A stretch of 64,000 nucleotides of DNA from F23-D06 sp045132055 (GCA_045132055.1 JBGURP010000027.1:1-64000); one strand, 5' to 3'. Positions 43,200-52,590 are shown, numbered from the stretch's first letter. Notes: a model not told the origin generated them from the letters alone. Numbers and translations: made by a program.

Positions 43200-43625
43200 C
43201 CAACGACACACTTTCGCGGCGAGCAAGTCCTTTACCCTGCAGCATACGAGTCCCGCGCCGCGATTGGCTCACCCCACATCCTCTATCTCCCCACACTTCC
43301 GTGTGGGGTAGCCCGAAAGGGAATGTCCCTTCTGGACAAATTTCAGTGCACAGAATCACACTATGCCATTTACGTTGTGTAAGTAATTCCAACATTTACT
43401 TGTATAGTTTTGCTTGTGGCAAATAACTTTATTGCACTAATAGGTCTCGAAGAGACCATCCTTTTCAGCAACCCCATACGGCGTAGCCGTGTGGGGCGAG
43501 ACCGTGCGGTGGATCACGCCGCGGTGCGGGACTCTCTTGCTACGAAGCTCTCAACCTTGCTCACCGCGGAACGGTGTAACGATAACTGGAGCAAGAATCT
43601 GCTGAAAGCAGGATAACTACAAAAG
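43200..43625. other. Structured intergenic region between the nqr halves
   Basis: No convincing gene. Inverted repeats include TCGCGGCG (43208-43215) with CGCCGCGA (43255-43262) and CCCCACAC with GTGTGGGG around TTCC (about 43278-43297). Near 43473-43497, CCCCATACGGC pairs with GCCGTGTGGGG around GTA. GAGTCCCGCGCCGCG near 43247 is largely the inverse of sequence near 43518. It may be a non-coding RNA, a MITE or the remains of a mobile element. Confidence 0.5.
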
Positions 43626-43673
43626 CAAAAGGTTACAAAAGGTTACAACAACTGCAGCTAACGGAATTATGCG

Positions 43674-43681
43674 TATCTTTG
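43674..43681 (+). promoter_or_regulatory. Bacteroidota -7 promoter box of nqrBCDEF
   Basis: TATCTTTG, 19 bases upstream of the nqrB ATG. It shows that nqrB-F have their own promoter apart from nqrA. Confidence 0.6.
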
Positions 43682-43700
43682 CGCCTTTGAAAAAACGCTG

Positions 43701-44786
43701 ATGCCCAAGAAATTCAACGCACTGCTTGACGCCATGGACACGTTCCTGCGCACGCCGGCCACCGTGACCGGCCAGGGCAGCCATATCCGCGATGCAGTCG
43801 ATATGAAGCGCATCATGATCACCGTGATGACTGCCCTGTGTCCCGCACTGCTGTTCGGTTGGTGGAATGTGGGCTACCAGCATTTTCTCGCCACCAGCAG
43901 CGCCACGGCCCTGTGGCCCTGCCTATGGTATGGTTTCCTGAAATGGCTGCCGCTGGTCATTGTGACCTACGCCAGCGGCCTGGCAGTGGAAGTGCTTTTC
44001 GCTCAGATTCGCAAAGAAGAGGTGGCCGAAGGCTTCTTCGTGACGGGCTTCATCATCCCGATGATTATGCCGCCGGATGTGCCGCTGTGGATTGTGGCTG
44101 TTGCCACCGCATTCGCCGTGCTCTTCGGCAAAGAGGTGTTCGGCGGAACCGGCTACAACTTCCTGAACCCTGCGCTGCTGGCCCGCGCCTTCGTTTTCTT
44201 CGCTTATCCTTCCGTCATCTCCAGTGACAAAGTGTGGATTTCCAATGCCCCGGACGCAGTTTCCGGCGCCACACCATTGGCCCTCGTGATGAACGGACAC
44301 ACCGAAGCAATGCCCTCTACGTGGGAGTTGTTCGTGGGCACCATCCCGGGCTGTATCGGGGAAACCTGCAAGATTGCCATCCTTCTGGGCGCTGCCATCC
44401 TTCTTTTCACGCAGGTGGCCGACTGGCGCATCATGCTCTCTGTGCTCGTGGGCGGGTACGTAACTGCCCTCATCTGCCGTGCAACCGGATTGTGTCCCGT
44501 AGCAGGCTATCAGCAGTTGCTTATGGGCGGTTTCCTCTTCGGCGCGGTCTTCATGGCCACCGACCCCGTGACCGCCGCACACACGCAAACCGGCAAATAC
44601 ATCTACGGCTTGCTCATCGGTGTGCTGGCCATCCTCATCCGTACCCTCAACAAAGGCTATCCCGAAGGCATGATGCTCGCCATCCTGCTGATGAACATAT
44701 TCGCACCGCTCATTGACTACTGCGTGGTGCAAGCCCATATCCGCAAACGCCAAAAGCATATTCTACAACAAAACCAAGTCCGATGA
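43701..44786 (+). CDS. nqrB: Na+-translocating NADH:quinone reductase subunit B
   Basis: A 361-residue polytopic subunit with about ten hydrophobic segments. The covalent FMN site is the Thr in DAVSGATPLALVMNG near residue 190; GFIIPMIMPPDVPLW and FMATDPVTAAHTQTGK are also conserved. It carries riboflavin and FMN and forms the Na+ path. It starts the second half of the split nqr operon and overlaps nqrC by ATGA. Confidence 0.95.
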   Translation: MPKKFNALLDAMDTFLRTPATVTGQGSHIRDAVDMKRIMITVMTALCPALLFGWWNVGYQHFLATSSATALWPCLWYGFLKWLPLVIVTYASGLAVEVLFAQIRKEEVAEGFFVTGFIIPMIMPPDVPLWIVAVATAFAVLFGKEVFGGTGYNFLNPALLARAFVFFAYPSVISSDKVWISNAPDAVSGATPLALVMNGHTEAMPSTWELFVGTIPGCIGETCKIAILLGAAILLFTQVADWRIMLSVLVGGYVTALICRATGLCPVAGYQQLLMGGFLFGAVFMATDPVTAAHTQTGKYIYGLLIGVLAILIRTLNKGYPEGMMLAILLMNIFAPLIDYCVVQAHIRKRQKHILQQNQVR

Positions 44787-45388
44787 GAAAATTCAGCAAC
44801 ACATACATATTCCTCTATGTCAGTGCGCTGGTGCTCCTCATCTGCGTAGTGCTCGCTTCAGTTTCCATCGGTCTGAAATCGAAAAGGGATGCCAATGTGA
44901 CGTGCGAAAAATACCAGCAAATCCTGAAAGCGGCTGGATATAAAGATGTTGCCAAGAAAAATACGGTTTCTTTTTTCCAAGAGATTGCAAAACCTGACAA
45001 GGGTGACCAGACGAGCGAACAATATCACATCCGTTGCGCCGACGGCAATCCTGGCATTGTGGTGCGCGTGCAGGGCAAAGGACTTTGGGGACCCATCTGG
45101 GGCTATGTAGTGCTATCGGAGGACCATACCGCCATCAAGGGCGTGTCTTTCGCACACAAATCGGAGACACCCGGTCTGGGTGCAAAAATTACGGATGATG
45201 AATTCGCCAATGCATTCATTGGCAAGAAATTATACAATCAAAATGGTGCTTTTACTTCCGTTCGGGTGGTGAAGAAAGGGCAGGAGGGAGATATCCGCGA
45301 GGAGAACCGCGTGGATGCCATTTCGGGAGCGACGATAACATCCAGAGGGGTGGATAATATGATGAAGGAATTGAGAATTGAGAATTGA
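44783..45388 (+). CDS. nqrC: Na+-translocating NADH:quinone reductase subunit C
   Basis: A 201-residue single-pass subunit (hydrophobic segment about 8-30) with a periplasmic FMN-binding domain. The covalent FMN is carried by the Thr in AISGATITSRGV; GLWGPIWGYV and HKSETPGLGAKI are also kept. The last residues (ELRIEN) are encoded by the GAGAATT simple repeat that fills the spacer, so the exact C-terminus has been shaped by the repeat. nqrD starts 10 bases later. Confidence 0.94.
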   Translation: MRKFSNTYIFLYVSALVLLICVVLASVSIGLKSKRDANVTCEKYQQILKAAGYKDVAKKNTVSFFQEIAKPDKGDQTSEQYHIRCADGNPGIVVRVQGKGLWGPIWGYVVLSEDHTAIKGVSFAHKSETPGLGAKITDDEFANAFIGKKLYNQNGAFTSVRVVKKGQEGDIREENRVDAISGATITSRGVDNMMKELRIEN

Positions 45389-45398
45389 AATTTGAGAA

Positions 45399-45992
45399 AT
45401 GAAGAAATATTTGGGACCATTAAGCAAGGATAATCCGATTCTGGTGCAGACACTGGGTGTTTGCTCGGCATTGGCTGTTACCGCGCAGCTGAAACCCGCC
45501 GTAGTCATGGCGCTTTCGGTAACCGTGGTCTGCGCTTTCTCGAATCTCATCATATCATTGATACGCAATACGATACCGCCAAGAATCCGCATAATCGTGC
45601 AATTGCTGATTGTCTCGTTCTGGGTGGTGCTGGTCGATTTGCTGCTGCAAGCCTATTTCTACGAAATCAGCAAGCTGCTGTCGGTATTTGTGGGGCTCAT
45701 CATCACCAACTGCATCATCATGGGCCGTCTGGAGGCTTTTGCCCTGTCGCACAAACCCTGGCCCTCTTTCGTGGACGGCGTGATGAACGGGCTTGGCTAC
45801 GGCATGGTGCTTGTTATCGTAGCCTTCTTCCGTGAATTGCTCGGCTCCGGCACGCTCTGGAACCACCAAGTTGTACCCAATGCCTTCTACCATGCCGGCT
45901 ATCTAAACAACGGACTCATGATCCTCCCGCCCATGGCACTGATTCTCGTGGGCGTGATGATTTGGATTAGAGGGAAAAAAGTTGATAGATAA
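45399..45992 (+). CDS. nqrD: Na+-translocating NADH:quinone reductase subunit D
   Basis: A 197-residue membrane subunit of the NqrD/RnfE family with six hydrophobic segments. Features are GPLSKDNPILVQTLGVCSALAVT at the start, the Cys-bearing ITNCIIMGRLEAFAL helix and DGVMNGLGYGMVLV. The conserved Cys pair helps hold an iron centre between NqrD and NqrE. The spacer to nqrE is 104 bases and contains simple repeats, longer than the other gaps. Confidence 0.94.
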   Translation: MKKYLGPLSKDNPILVQTLGVCSALAVTAQLKPAVVMALSVTVVCAFSNLIISLIRNTIPPRIRIIVQLLIVSFWVVLVDLLLQAYFYEISKLLSVFVGLIITNCIIMGRLEAFALSHKPWPSFVDGVMNGLGYGMVLVIVAFFRELLGSGTLWNHQVVPNAFYHAGYLNNGLMILPPMALILVGVMIWIRGKKVDR

Positions 45993-46096
45993 TAGATGAT
46001 AGTTAATAGTTAATAGTTAGTGATTATGGAACAGTACTCAGTTTATATAAGGCAAAATACCAATAATAAAAAACATCTCTAATCTCTAATCTAACA

Positions 46097-46708
46097 ATGT
46101 CCGACCTCTTCAACATATTCATCCGTTCGGTTTTCATCGACAATATGGTGTTCGCCTATTTCTTAGGCATGTGCTCCTATTTGGCAGTATCCAAGAGTGT
46201 GAAAACAGCGGGCGGATTGGGTTTGGCGGTATGTTTTGTATTGGCCATCACGGTGCCGGTGAACTATCTCATTGACAAATATTTGCTGCAACCCGGTGCA
46301 TTGTCATGGCTGGGCAGCAGTTTTGCGCAGGTGGATCTCTCGTTCCTGAGCCTAATCATCTTCATCGCAGTGATTGCGGGCATGGTGCAGTTATTGGAGA
46401 TGGTGATAGAGCGTTATATGCCGGCATTGTACATGGCATTGGGCATTTTCCTGCCCCTGATTGCAGTGAACTGCGCCATTTTGGGCGGTTCGTTGTTCAT
46501 GCAGGAACGCAATTTTCCGACGGTGGCACACAGTTTCTCGTATGCCATCGGCTCCGGACTGGGTTGGCTGTTAGCCATCACGGCCATGGCGGCCATACGC
46601 GAGCGTTTGAAATACTCCAATATTCCGGAACCCTTACGGGGCAACGGGATTGCATACATTATCACTGGATTGATGGGATTGGGATTTATGGCATTTTTAG
46701 GAATTTAA
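46097..46708 (+). CDS. nqrE: Na+-translocating NADH:quinone reductase subunit E
   Basis: A 203-residue membrane subunit of the NqrE/RnfA family with six hydrophobic segments: FIRSVFIDNMVFAYFLGMCSYLAV, VNCAILGGSLFMQERNF with the iron-binding Cys, and the C-terminal GLMGLGFMAFLGI. It mirrors NqrD in inverted topology. It is followed by nqrF after 12 bases. Confidence 0.95.
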   Translation: MSDLFNIFIRSVFIDNMVFAYFLGMCSYLAVSKSVKTAGGLGLAVCFVLAITVPVNYLIDKYLLQPGALSWLGSSFAQVDLSFLSLIIFIAVIAGMVQLLEMVIERYMPALYMALGIFLPLIAVNCAILGGSLFMQERNFPTVAHSFSYAIGSGLGWLLAITAMAAIRERLKYSNIPEPLRGNGIAYIITGLMGLGFMAFLGI

Positions 46709-46720
46709 TCGATTTATTCA

Positions 46721-47965
46721 ATGATACTTAAGACTACAATAGCGGCAATTCTCATCTTTCTGGCCATTATCTGGCTGGTGGTGGCTTTGTTGCTATTTGT
46801 GCGCCGGAAACTGGTTCCAGAGGGGAAGGTCAAGATTACCATCAACGGGGAGAAGGAGATTGAGCACGAGCGCGGGTGCACGCTGCTACAAGCGCTGGCC
46901 GACGAGCAGGTGTTCGTCCCGTCCGCATGCGGTGGCGGAGGCTCGTGTGGTACCTGCAAGGGCAAAGTGCTGGCAGGCGGTGGCGAAATACTGCCCACAG
47001 AACTGGCCCACATTTCCCGCAAAATGGCAGAAGATCACTACCGGCTCTTCTGCCAAGTGAAGGTGCGCGAAGACATGCGCATCGAAATTCCCAAAGAATT
47101 TTTCGGCATCAAGAAGTGGACTTGCACCGTGGTTTCCAACCACAATGTCGCCACCTTCATCAAAGAGCTGGTGCTCAAGTTGCCGGAAGGGGAGAGCATG
47201 GATTTCAGATCCGGCGGTTACGTGCAGCTGGACATCCCGCGCTGCGTGGTCAAATATGCTGACATCGAAGTAGATGAAACATTCCGCGGCGACTGGGAGG
47301 CAATGGGGTTATTTGCCCTGAAAATGCGCAACACTGCCGATACCGTTCGAGCGTACTCCATGGCCAATCATCCCGCAGAAAACAACATCGTGATGTTGAA
47401 TGTGCGCATTGCCATTCCGCCCGTCAATCGCAAAACCCGCAAGATGGAGAAAGTGAACCCTGGCGTCTCCTCTTCTTACATTTTCAGCCTCAAACCTGGC
47501 GACAAAGTAACGGTTTCGGGTCCCTACGGCGATTTCTTCGTGCAGGACACTGACCGCGAAATGATGTTCATTGGCGGCGGCGCCGGCATGGCTCCCATGC
47601 GCTCGCACATCTTCGACCAGTTCAAAAACAAGCACACCCAACGGAAAACCACCTTCTGGTACGGCGGGCGCTCGCGCAAAGAGCTGTTTTACCAAGATGA
47701 GTTCGAGCAGCTAGCGACGGAGCACGACAATTTTTCTTTCCATATCGCACTCTCTGACCCTCAATCCAACGACAACTGGACTGGCTATACTGGATTCATC
47801 CATGAAGTGATATATGAAAACTATCTCAGGAATCATCCCAATCCTGAAGACATTGAATACTACATTTGCGGACCACCTATGATGTTGCAGGCCGTGCTCA
47901 AGATGCTTGACTCACTCGGTGTGACTCCCGACATGATTCATTACGACGACTTCGGCGGGAAATAA
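46721..47965 (+). CDS. nqrF: Na+-translocating NADH:quinone reductase subunit F
   Basis: A 414-residue electron-entry subunit. It has one N-terminal transmembrane segment (about 5-27) and a 2Fe-2S ferredoxin domain with PSACGGGGSCGTCKGKV and a later FCQVKV Cys. An FAD domain (VRAYSMANHP) and an NADH domain (FIGGGAGMAPMRSH, YICGPPMMLQAVLKML) complete it. It oxidises NADH. The stop lies 4 bases from the convergent lamin-tail gene, with no visible terminator. Confidence 0.96.
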   Translation: MILKTTIAAILIFLAIIWLVVALLLFVRRKLVPEGKVKITINGEKEIEHERGCTLLQALADEQVFVPSACGGGGSCGTCKGKVLAGGGEILPTELAHISRKMAEDHYRLFCQVKVREDMRIEIPKEFFGIKKWTCTVVSNHNVATFIKELVLKLPEGESMDFRSGGYVQLDIPRCVVKYADIEVDETFRGDWEAMGLFALKMRNTADTVRAYSMANHPAENNIVMLNVRIAIPPVNRKTRKMEKVNPGVSSSYIFSLKPGDKVTVSGPYGDFFVQDTDREMMFIGGGAGMAPMRSHIFDQFKNKHTQRKTTFWYGGRSRKELFYQDEFEQLATEHDNFSFHIALSDPQSNDNWTGYTGFIHEVIYENYLRNHPNPEDIEYYICGPPMMLQAVLKMLDSLGVTPDMIHYDDFGGK

Positions 47966-47969
47966 TCGG

Positions 47970-49697
47970 TTACCAGCCGGCAATCGAGACCACTTTTCGG
48001 TATCTTTTCGAATGCCCGTCCATATTCCAATATTGTATCTGTACCACATACATGCCACTGGGAAGCCTGTTTCCCTTGTCGTCCAATCCATCCCAGCGGA
48101 AGAGTGCCTCCGTGCCACATAGTTCATTATTGGCCAAATGCCTTACGATATGCCCCTGATGGTTGAAAATCTGCACCGAAACGCGGTTTTCCGGCTCGTC
48201 AAAGAGCAGACTTATCTCTGCAAAATCCTGGACTCCGTCATTATTGGGCGAGATGACTTCCGGTTGTATGGACAATTGCTCGTCCATATCGGGCTGCCCT
48301 TGTTGTGAGTTCGCATAGCCAGGCGTAGCAAAGCCGACGGTAGCAGCGGCGGAGCACCAGTTGTTGGGGTCCTGTGTGGGACGCTCCGCAGAAAGCCGCT
48401 CCAGACTCACGCCTTCAGTAGTAATCAATTTCGGATAGTGCATATCTTCCGTATAGTGCAGTCTATCTATTTGTTGCAGGGATTTATCCGTCAGGAAAAC
48501 CACTCCTTCGTCGTTGTTGTAAGAGGGCAGCGAGTCGCAATCCACCAACGCCAACGGATTAAGCGGATCGTACTGTGTCAGCGTCAATGACTTGTTCTTG
48601 CACAGCGCACAATACTGACCGGGCAACAACTGCAAACCCTCAGACAAGGCAGTCACGGCCTTTTGCGGTATAGAATCACCGCCAGAGCCAATTTTAATAT
48701 CTTTTAAATCAATGATATGTGAAGATTTATTAAAGAGTTCGATGAAGTCAGCATCAGCTCCTTCAAATGGATGAGATAATATTTCATTAATGACAAGATC
48801 GCCTTGTTCCGGTTTTTCGGATAAGCCGAACACAATACTGCTACCTTGTGGCATCGCGTGGCGCGCACAATCGCAAAGTTCCCCTGCCAGCTCGAGTGTG
48901 TACAATCGCCCGCGTCTGGGCACAGAGGTCAGTATCAAGTCCAAAGCACGGAAATAGGGAGACACTTCAAGAATGGAGTCAATGGCAATGTCCGGTGTGA
49001 TGGTAAAAAGAGTGGGGGACATGGGCAGTTGCGGACAGACAGGAGTCGAGAAAAAGAGCCTCACAGTATGACTGTCCAACATTGTAACACGCTCAATAAC
49101 AGGAAAATCGTCTGCTGGAAGAGATGTGCATGCAGCATTGGGGGCGCCTGGGGTACCGCCCAATGGCGAAGTGGAGGAATTCCAGTTGTCCGCGCCGCGC
49201 CACGGCTGCGAGCTGTCCAACATTTCCAGCGACCAGCCGCCCTCCCGCTTGATAGGTTCAGAATGCCACTGTTTTTTGTACGATACCGCATGAATCACCT
49301 CGCCAGAGGCGTTGTACAGAAGGAGCGTCTGCCCTGCATCCGTCAGCGACAATGAAGACAATGTCGCGATTTCAGCGGTAAATGCGGACATTTCATCTTC
49401 GAATTTGCTGGCCACAATCACCATGTACCCGCAGCTGTCCAGCTCCATCACTGGCAACTGTTTCATTGTGTTGCCAATCTTGAGTTTCCAGCCTTCCAGC
49501 CGGCAGCGGTGTGACGTTCGGTTGAGCAATTCCACATACTCCGCAGCCGGCAGTCCCACTTCTGGAGTAGGATCGGCCATGATTTCGTGGATGACAATGT
49601 CGTATCTTTTTAATGTATCAGATTGACATTCAGCATGTTTAACGGAAAACATGAAATAGAGTAGAAGGGCTGTGCCCAAAAATAATTTGTTTTTCAT
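47970..49697 (-). CDS. Secreted lamin-tail-domain protein with FlgD-like C-terminus
   Basis: A 575-residue exported protein with a signal peptide (about 1-25, ending HAECQ). Two lamin-tail (LTD) domains are seen, near 33-140 (DIVIHEIMADPTPEVG, AEYVELLNRTSHRC) and 300-400 (GDLVINEILSHPFEGADADF). The C-terminal about 90 residues (VISPNNDGVQDFAEIS, VQIFNHQGHIVRHL, WDGLDDKGNRLPSGMYVVQI) form a FlgD-Ig/T9SS-associated fold. LTD domains occur in secreted nucleases and adhesins; no nuclease domain is present. Its -7 box is at 49720-49727. Confidence 0.85.
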   Translation of the reverse strand: MKNKLFLGTALLLYFMFSVKHAECQSDTLKRYDIVIHEIMADPTPEVGLPAAEYVELLNRTSHRCRLEGWKLKIGNTMKQLPVMELDSCGYMVIVASKFEDEMSAFTAEIATLSSLSLTDAGQTLLLYNASGEVIHAVSYKKQWHSEPIKREGGWSLEMLDSSQPWRGADNWNSSTSPLGGTPGAPNAACTSLPADDFPVIERVTMLDSHTVRLFFSTPVCPQLPMSPTLFTITPDIAIDSILEVSPYFRALDLILTSVPRRGRLYTLELAGELCDCARHAMPQGSSIVFGLSEKPEQGDLVINEILSHPFEGADADFIELFNKSSHIIDLKDIKIGSGGDSIPQKAVTALSEGLQLLPGQYCALCKNKSLTLTQYDPLNPLALVDCDSLPSYNNDEGVVFLTDKSLQQIDRLHYTEDMHYPKLITTEGVSLERLSAERPTQDPNNWCSAAATVGFATPGYANSQQGQPDMDEQLSIQPEVISPNNDGVQDFAEISLLFDEPENRVSVQIFNHQGHIVRHLANNELCGTEALFRWDGLDDKGNRLPSGMYVVQIQYWNMDGHSKRYRKVVSIAGW

Positions 49698-49719
49698 TGT
49701 AGGTTAGTTTTGTTTGCTG

Positions 49720-49727
49720 CAAAAATA
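49720..49727 (-). promoter_or_regulatory. Bacteroidota -7 promoter box
   Basis: TATTTTTG on the minus strand, 22 bases upstream of the lamin-tail protein ATG. Confidence 0.5.
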
Positions 49728-49786
49728 CTACATTTGCAACTCAAAAATCATTAACCGATATTTTTTTTTTCAAAATTGTACACATC

Positions 49787-50776
49787 ATGAAAATTGCTTT
49801 AGTCGGAGCCACGGGATTAGTAGGTGGCGTCATGCGTAAAGTATTGGAAGAAAGAGGTTTTGGCCAGTACGATTTCATTCCTGCGGCATCCACACGTTCT
49901 ATTGGAAGAGAGATTGACTTTGCGGGCAGAACTTATAGAATGGTTTCGGTGGAAGACGCCATTGCGGCAGCGCCCGACATTGCCATATTTTCCGCTGGCA
50001 GCGGTCCATCGCTGCAATACGCCCCACTGTTTGCCGCCAAGGGCACAGTCGTGATCGACAATTCGTCTGCTTGGCGCAGCGACCCCAATATCCCATTGGT
50101 GGTACCCGAGATCAACGGCGATGTGATCAAACCCACTGACAAGATTATAGCAAACCCCAATTGTTCTACGATACAGATGGTGATGGCGCTGTGCCCTTTG
50201 CACAAACGCTACGGCATCAAACGCCTCGTCATCTCCACCTACCAGTCAGTGACCGGCACGGGTATGAAGGCCGTGAACCAGCTGATGAAAGAGAGGGCAG
50301 GGGAGAGCTGCGAGAAAGCGTACCCCTATCAGATAGACATGAACCTGTTTCCGCACGGCGGCACGTTTGAAGAAAACGGATACACCACCGAGGAAATAAA
50401 ATTGGTGAATGAGACGCGCAAGATTTTAAGAGACAACAACATACAAGTAACTGCCACTGTGGCGCGCGTGCCCGTGACGGGCGGACATTCCGAGGCGGTA
50501 AACGTGGAGTTTAACGAAGATTTCGACCTCCAGGAAGTTTTCGAGCTTCTGCGTAATATGCCAGGCTTGGTCGTGCAAGATGATCCGGCGAATAACATTT
50601 ACCCCATGCCGATATGGGCAAAAGACAAGGATGAAGTGTTCGTGGGCCGCATCCGCCGCGACTTCTCGCAACCTAACACACTGAACTTGTGGGTGGTAGG
50701 CGACAATCTGCGCAAGGGCGCCGCCACAAACGCCGTGCAGATAGCCGAATTGGTACGGAATAAGTTTTTGAAATAA
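49787..50776 (+). CDS. asd: Aspartate-semialdehyde dehydrogenase
   Basis: A 329-residue ASADH: NADP-binding start ALVGATGLVGGVMRKVLEE, catalytic C126 in NPNCSTIQMV and the catalytic His in VTGGHSEAVNVEF. It reduces aspartyl phosphate to aspartate semialdehyde for lysine, threonine, methionine and diaminopimelate synthesis. It stands alone; the next gene has its own promoter overlapping the end of this one. Confidence 0.95.
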   Translation: MKIALVGATGLVGGVMRKVLEERGFGQYDFIPAASTRSIGREIDFAGRTYRMVSVEDAIAAAPDIAIFSAGSGPSLQYAPLFAAKGTVVIDNSSAWRSDPNIPLVVPEINGDVIKPTDKIIANPNCSTIQMVMALCPLHKRYGIKRLVISTYQSVTGTGMKAVNQLMKERAGESCEKAYPYQIDMNLFPHGGTFEENGYTTEEIKLVNETRKILRDNNIQVTATVARVPVTGGHSEAVNVEFNEDFDLQEVFELLRNMPGLVVQDDPANNIYPMPIWAKDKDEVFVGRIRRDFSQPNTLNLWVVGDNLRKGAATNAVQIAELVRNKFLK

Positions 50777-50783
50777 TTTTTTG

Positions 50784-50791
50784 TATCTTTG
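50784..50791 (+). promoter_or_regulatory. Bacteroidota -7 promoter box
   Basis: TATCTTTG, 18 bases before the ATG at 50810. It rules out the earlier TTG in the same frame. Confidence 0.55.
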
Positions 50792-50809
50792 CACCTAAAT
50801 TCTCTGCAA

Positions 50810-51832
50810 ATGAAAAGAATAACCTTTCTTGTAAGTCTGTTTTTGTTCTGTTTCGGGTTCTCAATAAGTGCTCAAACAACTCCGAATAAGGCCATTATCG
50901 GATTCTATAACCTTGAGAATCTGTTTGATACAATCAACGATCCCAATAAAAACGACGAGCAATTCCTGCCGCAGGGCGATTATCAGTGGACTTCAGAACG
51001 CTATCTGCACAAACTTGACAGATTGTCGCAGGTGATTTCAGACATGGCCAAGATGGACGGCGGACTGGTCGTGCTGGGCGTTTCCGAAGTGGAAAACGAG
51101 CAGGTATTGCTGGATTTGGTTGCCACCGAGCGCCTGAAATCTTACGGCTTGAAGGTTTGCCACCACGAATCACCCGACAGACGTGGCGTGGATGTGTCAT
51201 TTCTGTATAATCCTAAAAGACTACGCATCATTGATACTGCAGCATTTCCGCTCGTTGTGCCCAACCAACCAGAGTTCATTTCCCGCGACCAATGGCTGAT
51301 GACCGGCATTCTGGACAATACGGATACCTTATATTTTTTGGTGAATCACTGGCCATCAAAATCCGGTGGTGAAAAGCGCAGTCTTCCCGGACGTCTGGCT
51401 GCCGGCAACCTGTCGCACGACATTGCCACCAACATTTTTGCCAAGCATCCCGGTGCCAAGTTCATCCTCATGGGCGACTTGAACGACACGCCCAATTCCA
51501 AGGCTATCATGGAGTGTTTAGGTACAAAGACGAATACCAAGAACCTGCAGCCCAATGAACTTTTCAATCCTATGTGGAAAATGTACCGCGACGGTATCGG
51601 TTCGTATGCCTACAGGGATTCCTGGGAGATGCTGGACAACATCGTCATTTCCGGTGGCTTAGTTTATCCGGCCAGAGGTTATAAATACCAGTCGGCACAC
51701 GTATTCAGAAAAGACTATCTGTTCACCAAATCAGGTTCTTATACAGGATATCCGTACAGAATGTTTGCCGGCGGCGTGTATCAAGGCGGATACAGCGACC
51801 ATTTGCCCGTTTATATCATCTTAACGAAATAA
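50810..51832 (+). CDS. Exported endonuclease/exonuclease/phosphatase-family protein
   Basis: A 340-residue protein with a signal peptide (about 1-20, ending SISAQ) and an EEP fold. Family landmarks are IIGFYNLENLFDT at the start of the domain, VLGVSEVENEQVLLDL (metal-binding Glu), FLVNHWPSKSGGEKRS, LMGDLNDTPNSKAI and the terminal GYSDHLPVYIIL (catalytic Asp-His). The family hydrolyses phosphodiesters of nucleic acids or lipids; the exported location suggests nutrient or DNA scavenging. It is followed by the DPM1-like gene after 11 bases. Confidence 0.92.
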   Translation: MKRITFLVSLFLFCFGFSISAQTTPNKAIIGFYNLENLFDTINDPNKNDEQFLPQGDYQWTSERYLHKLDRLSQVISDMAKMDGGLVVLGVSEVENEQVLLDLVATERLKSYGLKVCHHESPDRRGVDVSFLYNPKRLRIIDTAAFPLVVPNQPEFISRDQWLMTGILDNTDTLYFLVNHWPSKSGGEKRSLPGRLAAGNLSHDIATNIFAKHPGAKFILMGDLNDTPNSKAIMECLGTKTNTKNLQPNELFNPMWKMYRDGIGSYAYRDSWEMLDNIVISGGLVYPARGYKYQSAHVFRKDYLFTKSGSYTGYPYRMFAGGVYQGGYSDHLPVYIILTK

Positions 51833-51843
51833 TTTAAATCACT

Positions 51844-52590
51844 ATGGATAAGAGACTTGTAATCATTCCAACCTATAAAGAGAAGGAAAATATCGAGAAT
51901 ATCATCCGGACCATTTTCGGATTGATTGACGTACATATATTAGTAATTGACGACGGCAGTCCAGACGGCACGGCAGACATTGTGAAGAGCCTGATGCCTG
52001 AATTTGATGGCAAGCTGTTCATCGAGGAGCGTAGCGGCAAACTCGGACTGGGAACCGCATATATTCATGGTTTCCGTTGGGGCTTGGCCCGCGAATATGA
52101 CTTCATGTTCGAATGTGACGCCGATTTCTCGCACGACCCGCACGATTTACAGCGTTTATACGATGCCTGCGTGGAACAGAATGCTGATGTGGCCATCGGT
52201 TCACGTTACTGTCAGGGCATCAGCGTAGTGAACTGGCCGTTAGGACGTTTGATGATGTCCTATTTCGGCTCTATGTACGTGCGCACGGTTTTGGGCATTC
52301 CTGTGCACGATACGACTGCAGGTTTCAAATGTTACCGTGCCAATGTCTTGAAGGCCATCAATTTCGATGCTATCAAGCATGTGGGCTACGGATTCCAGAT
52401 TGAGATGAAGTTCATCGCTTATAAGCTTGGTTTCAAGATTGTGGAAGTGCCGATCATTTTCCGCGACCGCACGATGGGCACGTCCAAGATGAGCGGCGGA
52501 ATCTTCAGAGAAGCCATTTTCGGCGTTATAGGACTGAAATTGAGAAGCCTTACGAAGAAGTGGAAAACCGAGATTCGGAATAATGAATAA
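51844..52590 (+). CDS. Polyprenol monophosphomannose synthase (DPM1-like GT2)
   Basis: A 248-residue soluble GT2 enzyme. Its features are VIIPTYKEKENIENII at the start, VIDDGSPDGTADIV, the DAD-type metal motif in FECDADFSHDP, and GYGFQIEMKFIAYKLGFKIVEVPIIFRDR spread over the acceptor region. It transfers a hexose, classically mannose, to polyprenyl phosphate for extracytoplasmic glycosylation. Bacteroidetes O-glycosylate exported proteins, so a link to the T9SS substrates here is possible. A terminator lies at 52686-52709. Confidence 0.92.
   Translation: MDKRLVIIPTYKEKENIENIIRTIFGLIDVHILVIDDGSPDGTADIVKSLMPEFDGKLFIEERSGKLGLGTAYIHGFRWGLAREYDFMFECDADFSHDPHDLQRLYDACVEQNADVAIGSRYCQGISVVNWPLGRLMMSYFGSMYVRTVLGIPVHDTTAGFKCYRANVLKAINFDAIKHVGYGFQIEMKFIAYKLGFKIVEVPIIFRDRTMGTSKMSGGIFREAIFGVIGLKLRSLTKKWKTEIRNNE

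Noticed and set aside
43410..43616. A 68-codon frame in the nqrA-nqrB spacer
   Set aside because: It runs through the hairpins and shows no family or ribosome-binding signal; better explained as a by-product of the structured sequence.
40188..47965. Assignment of the nqr genes as an Rnf complex
   Set aside because: Presence of an NqrA-type subunit and an NqrF with FAD and NADH domains identifies Na+-NQR; no RnfB or RnfC-like protein is encoded.
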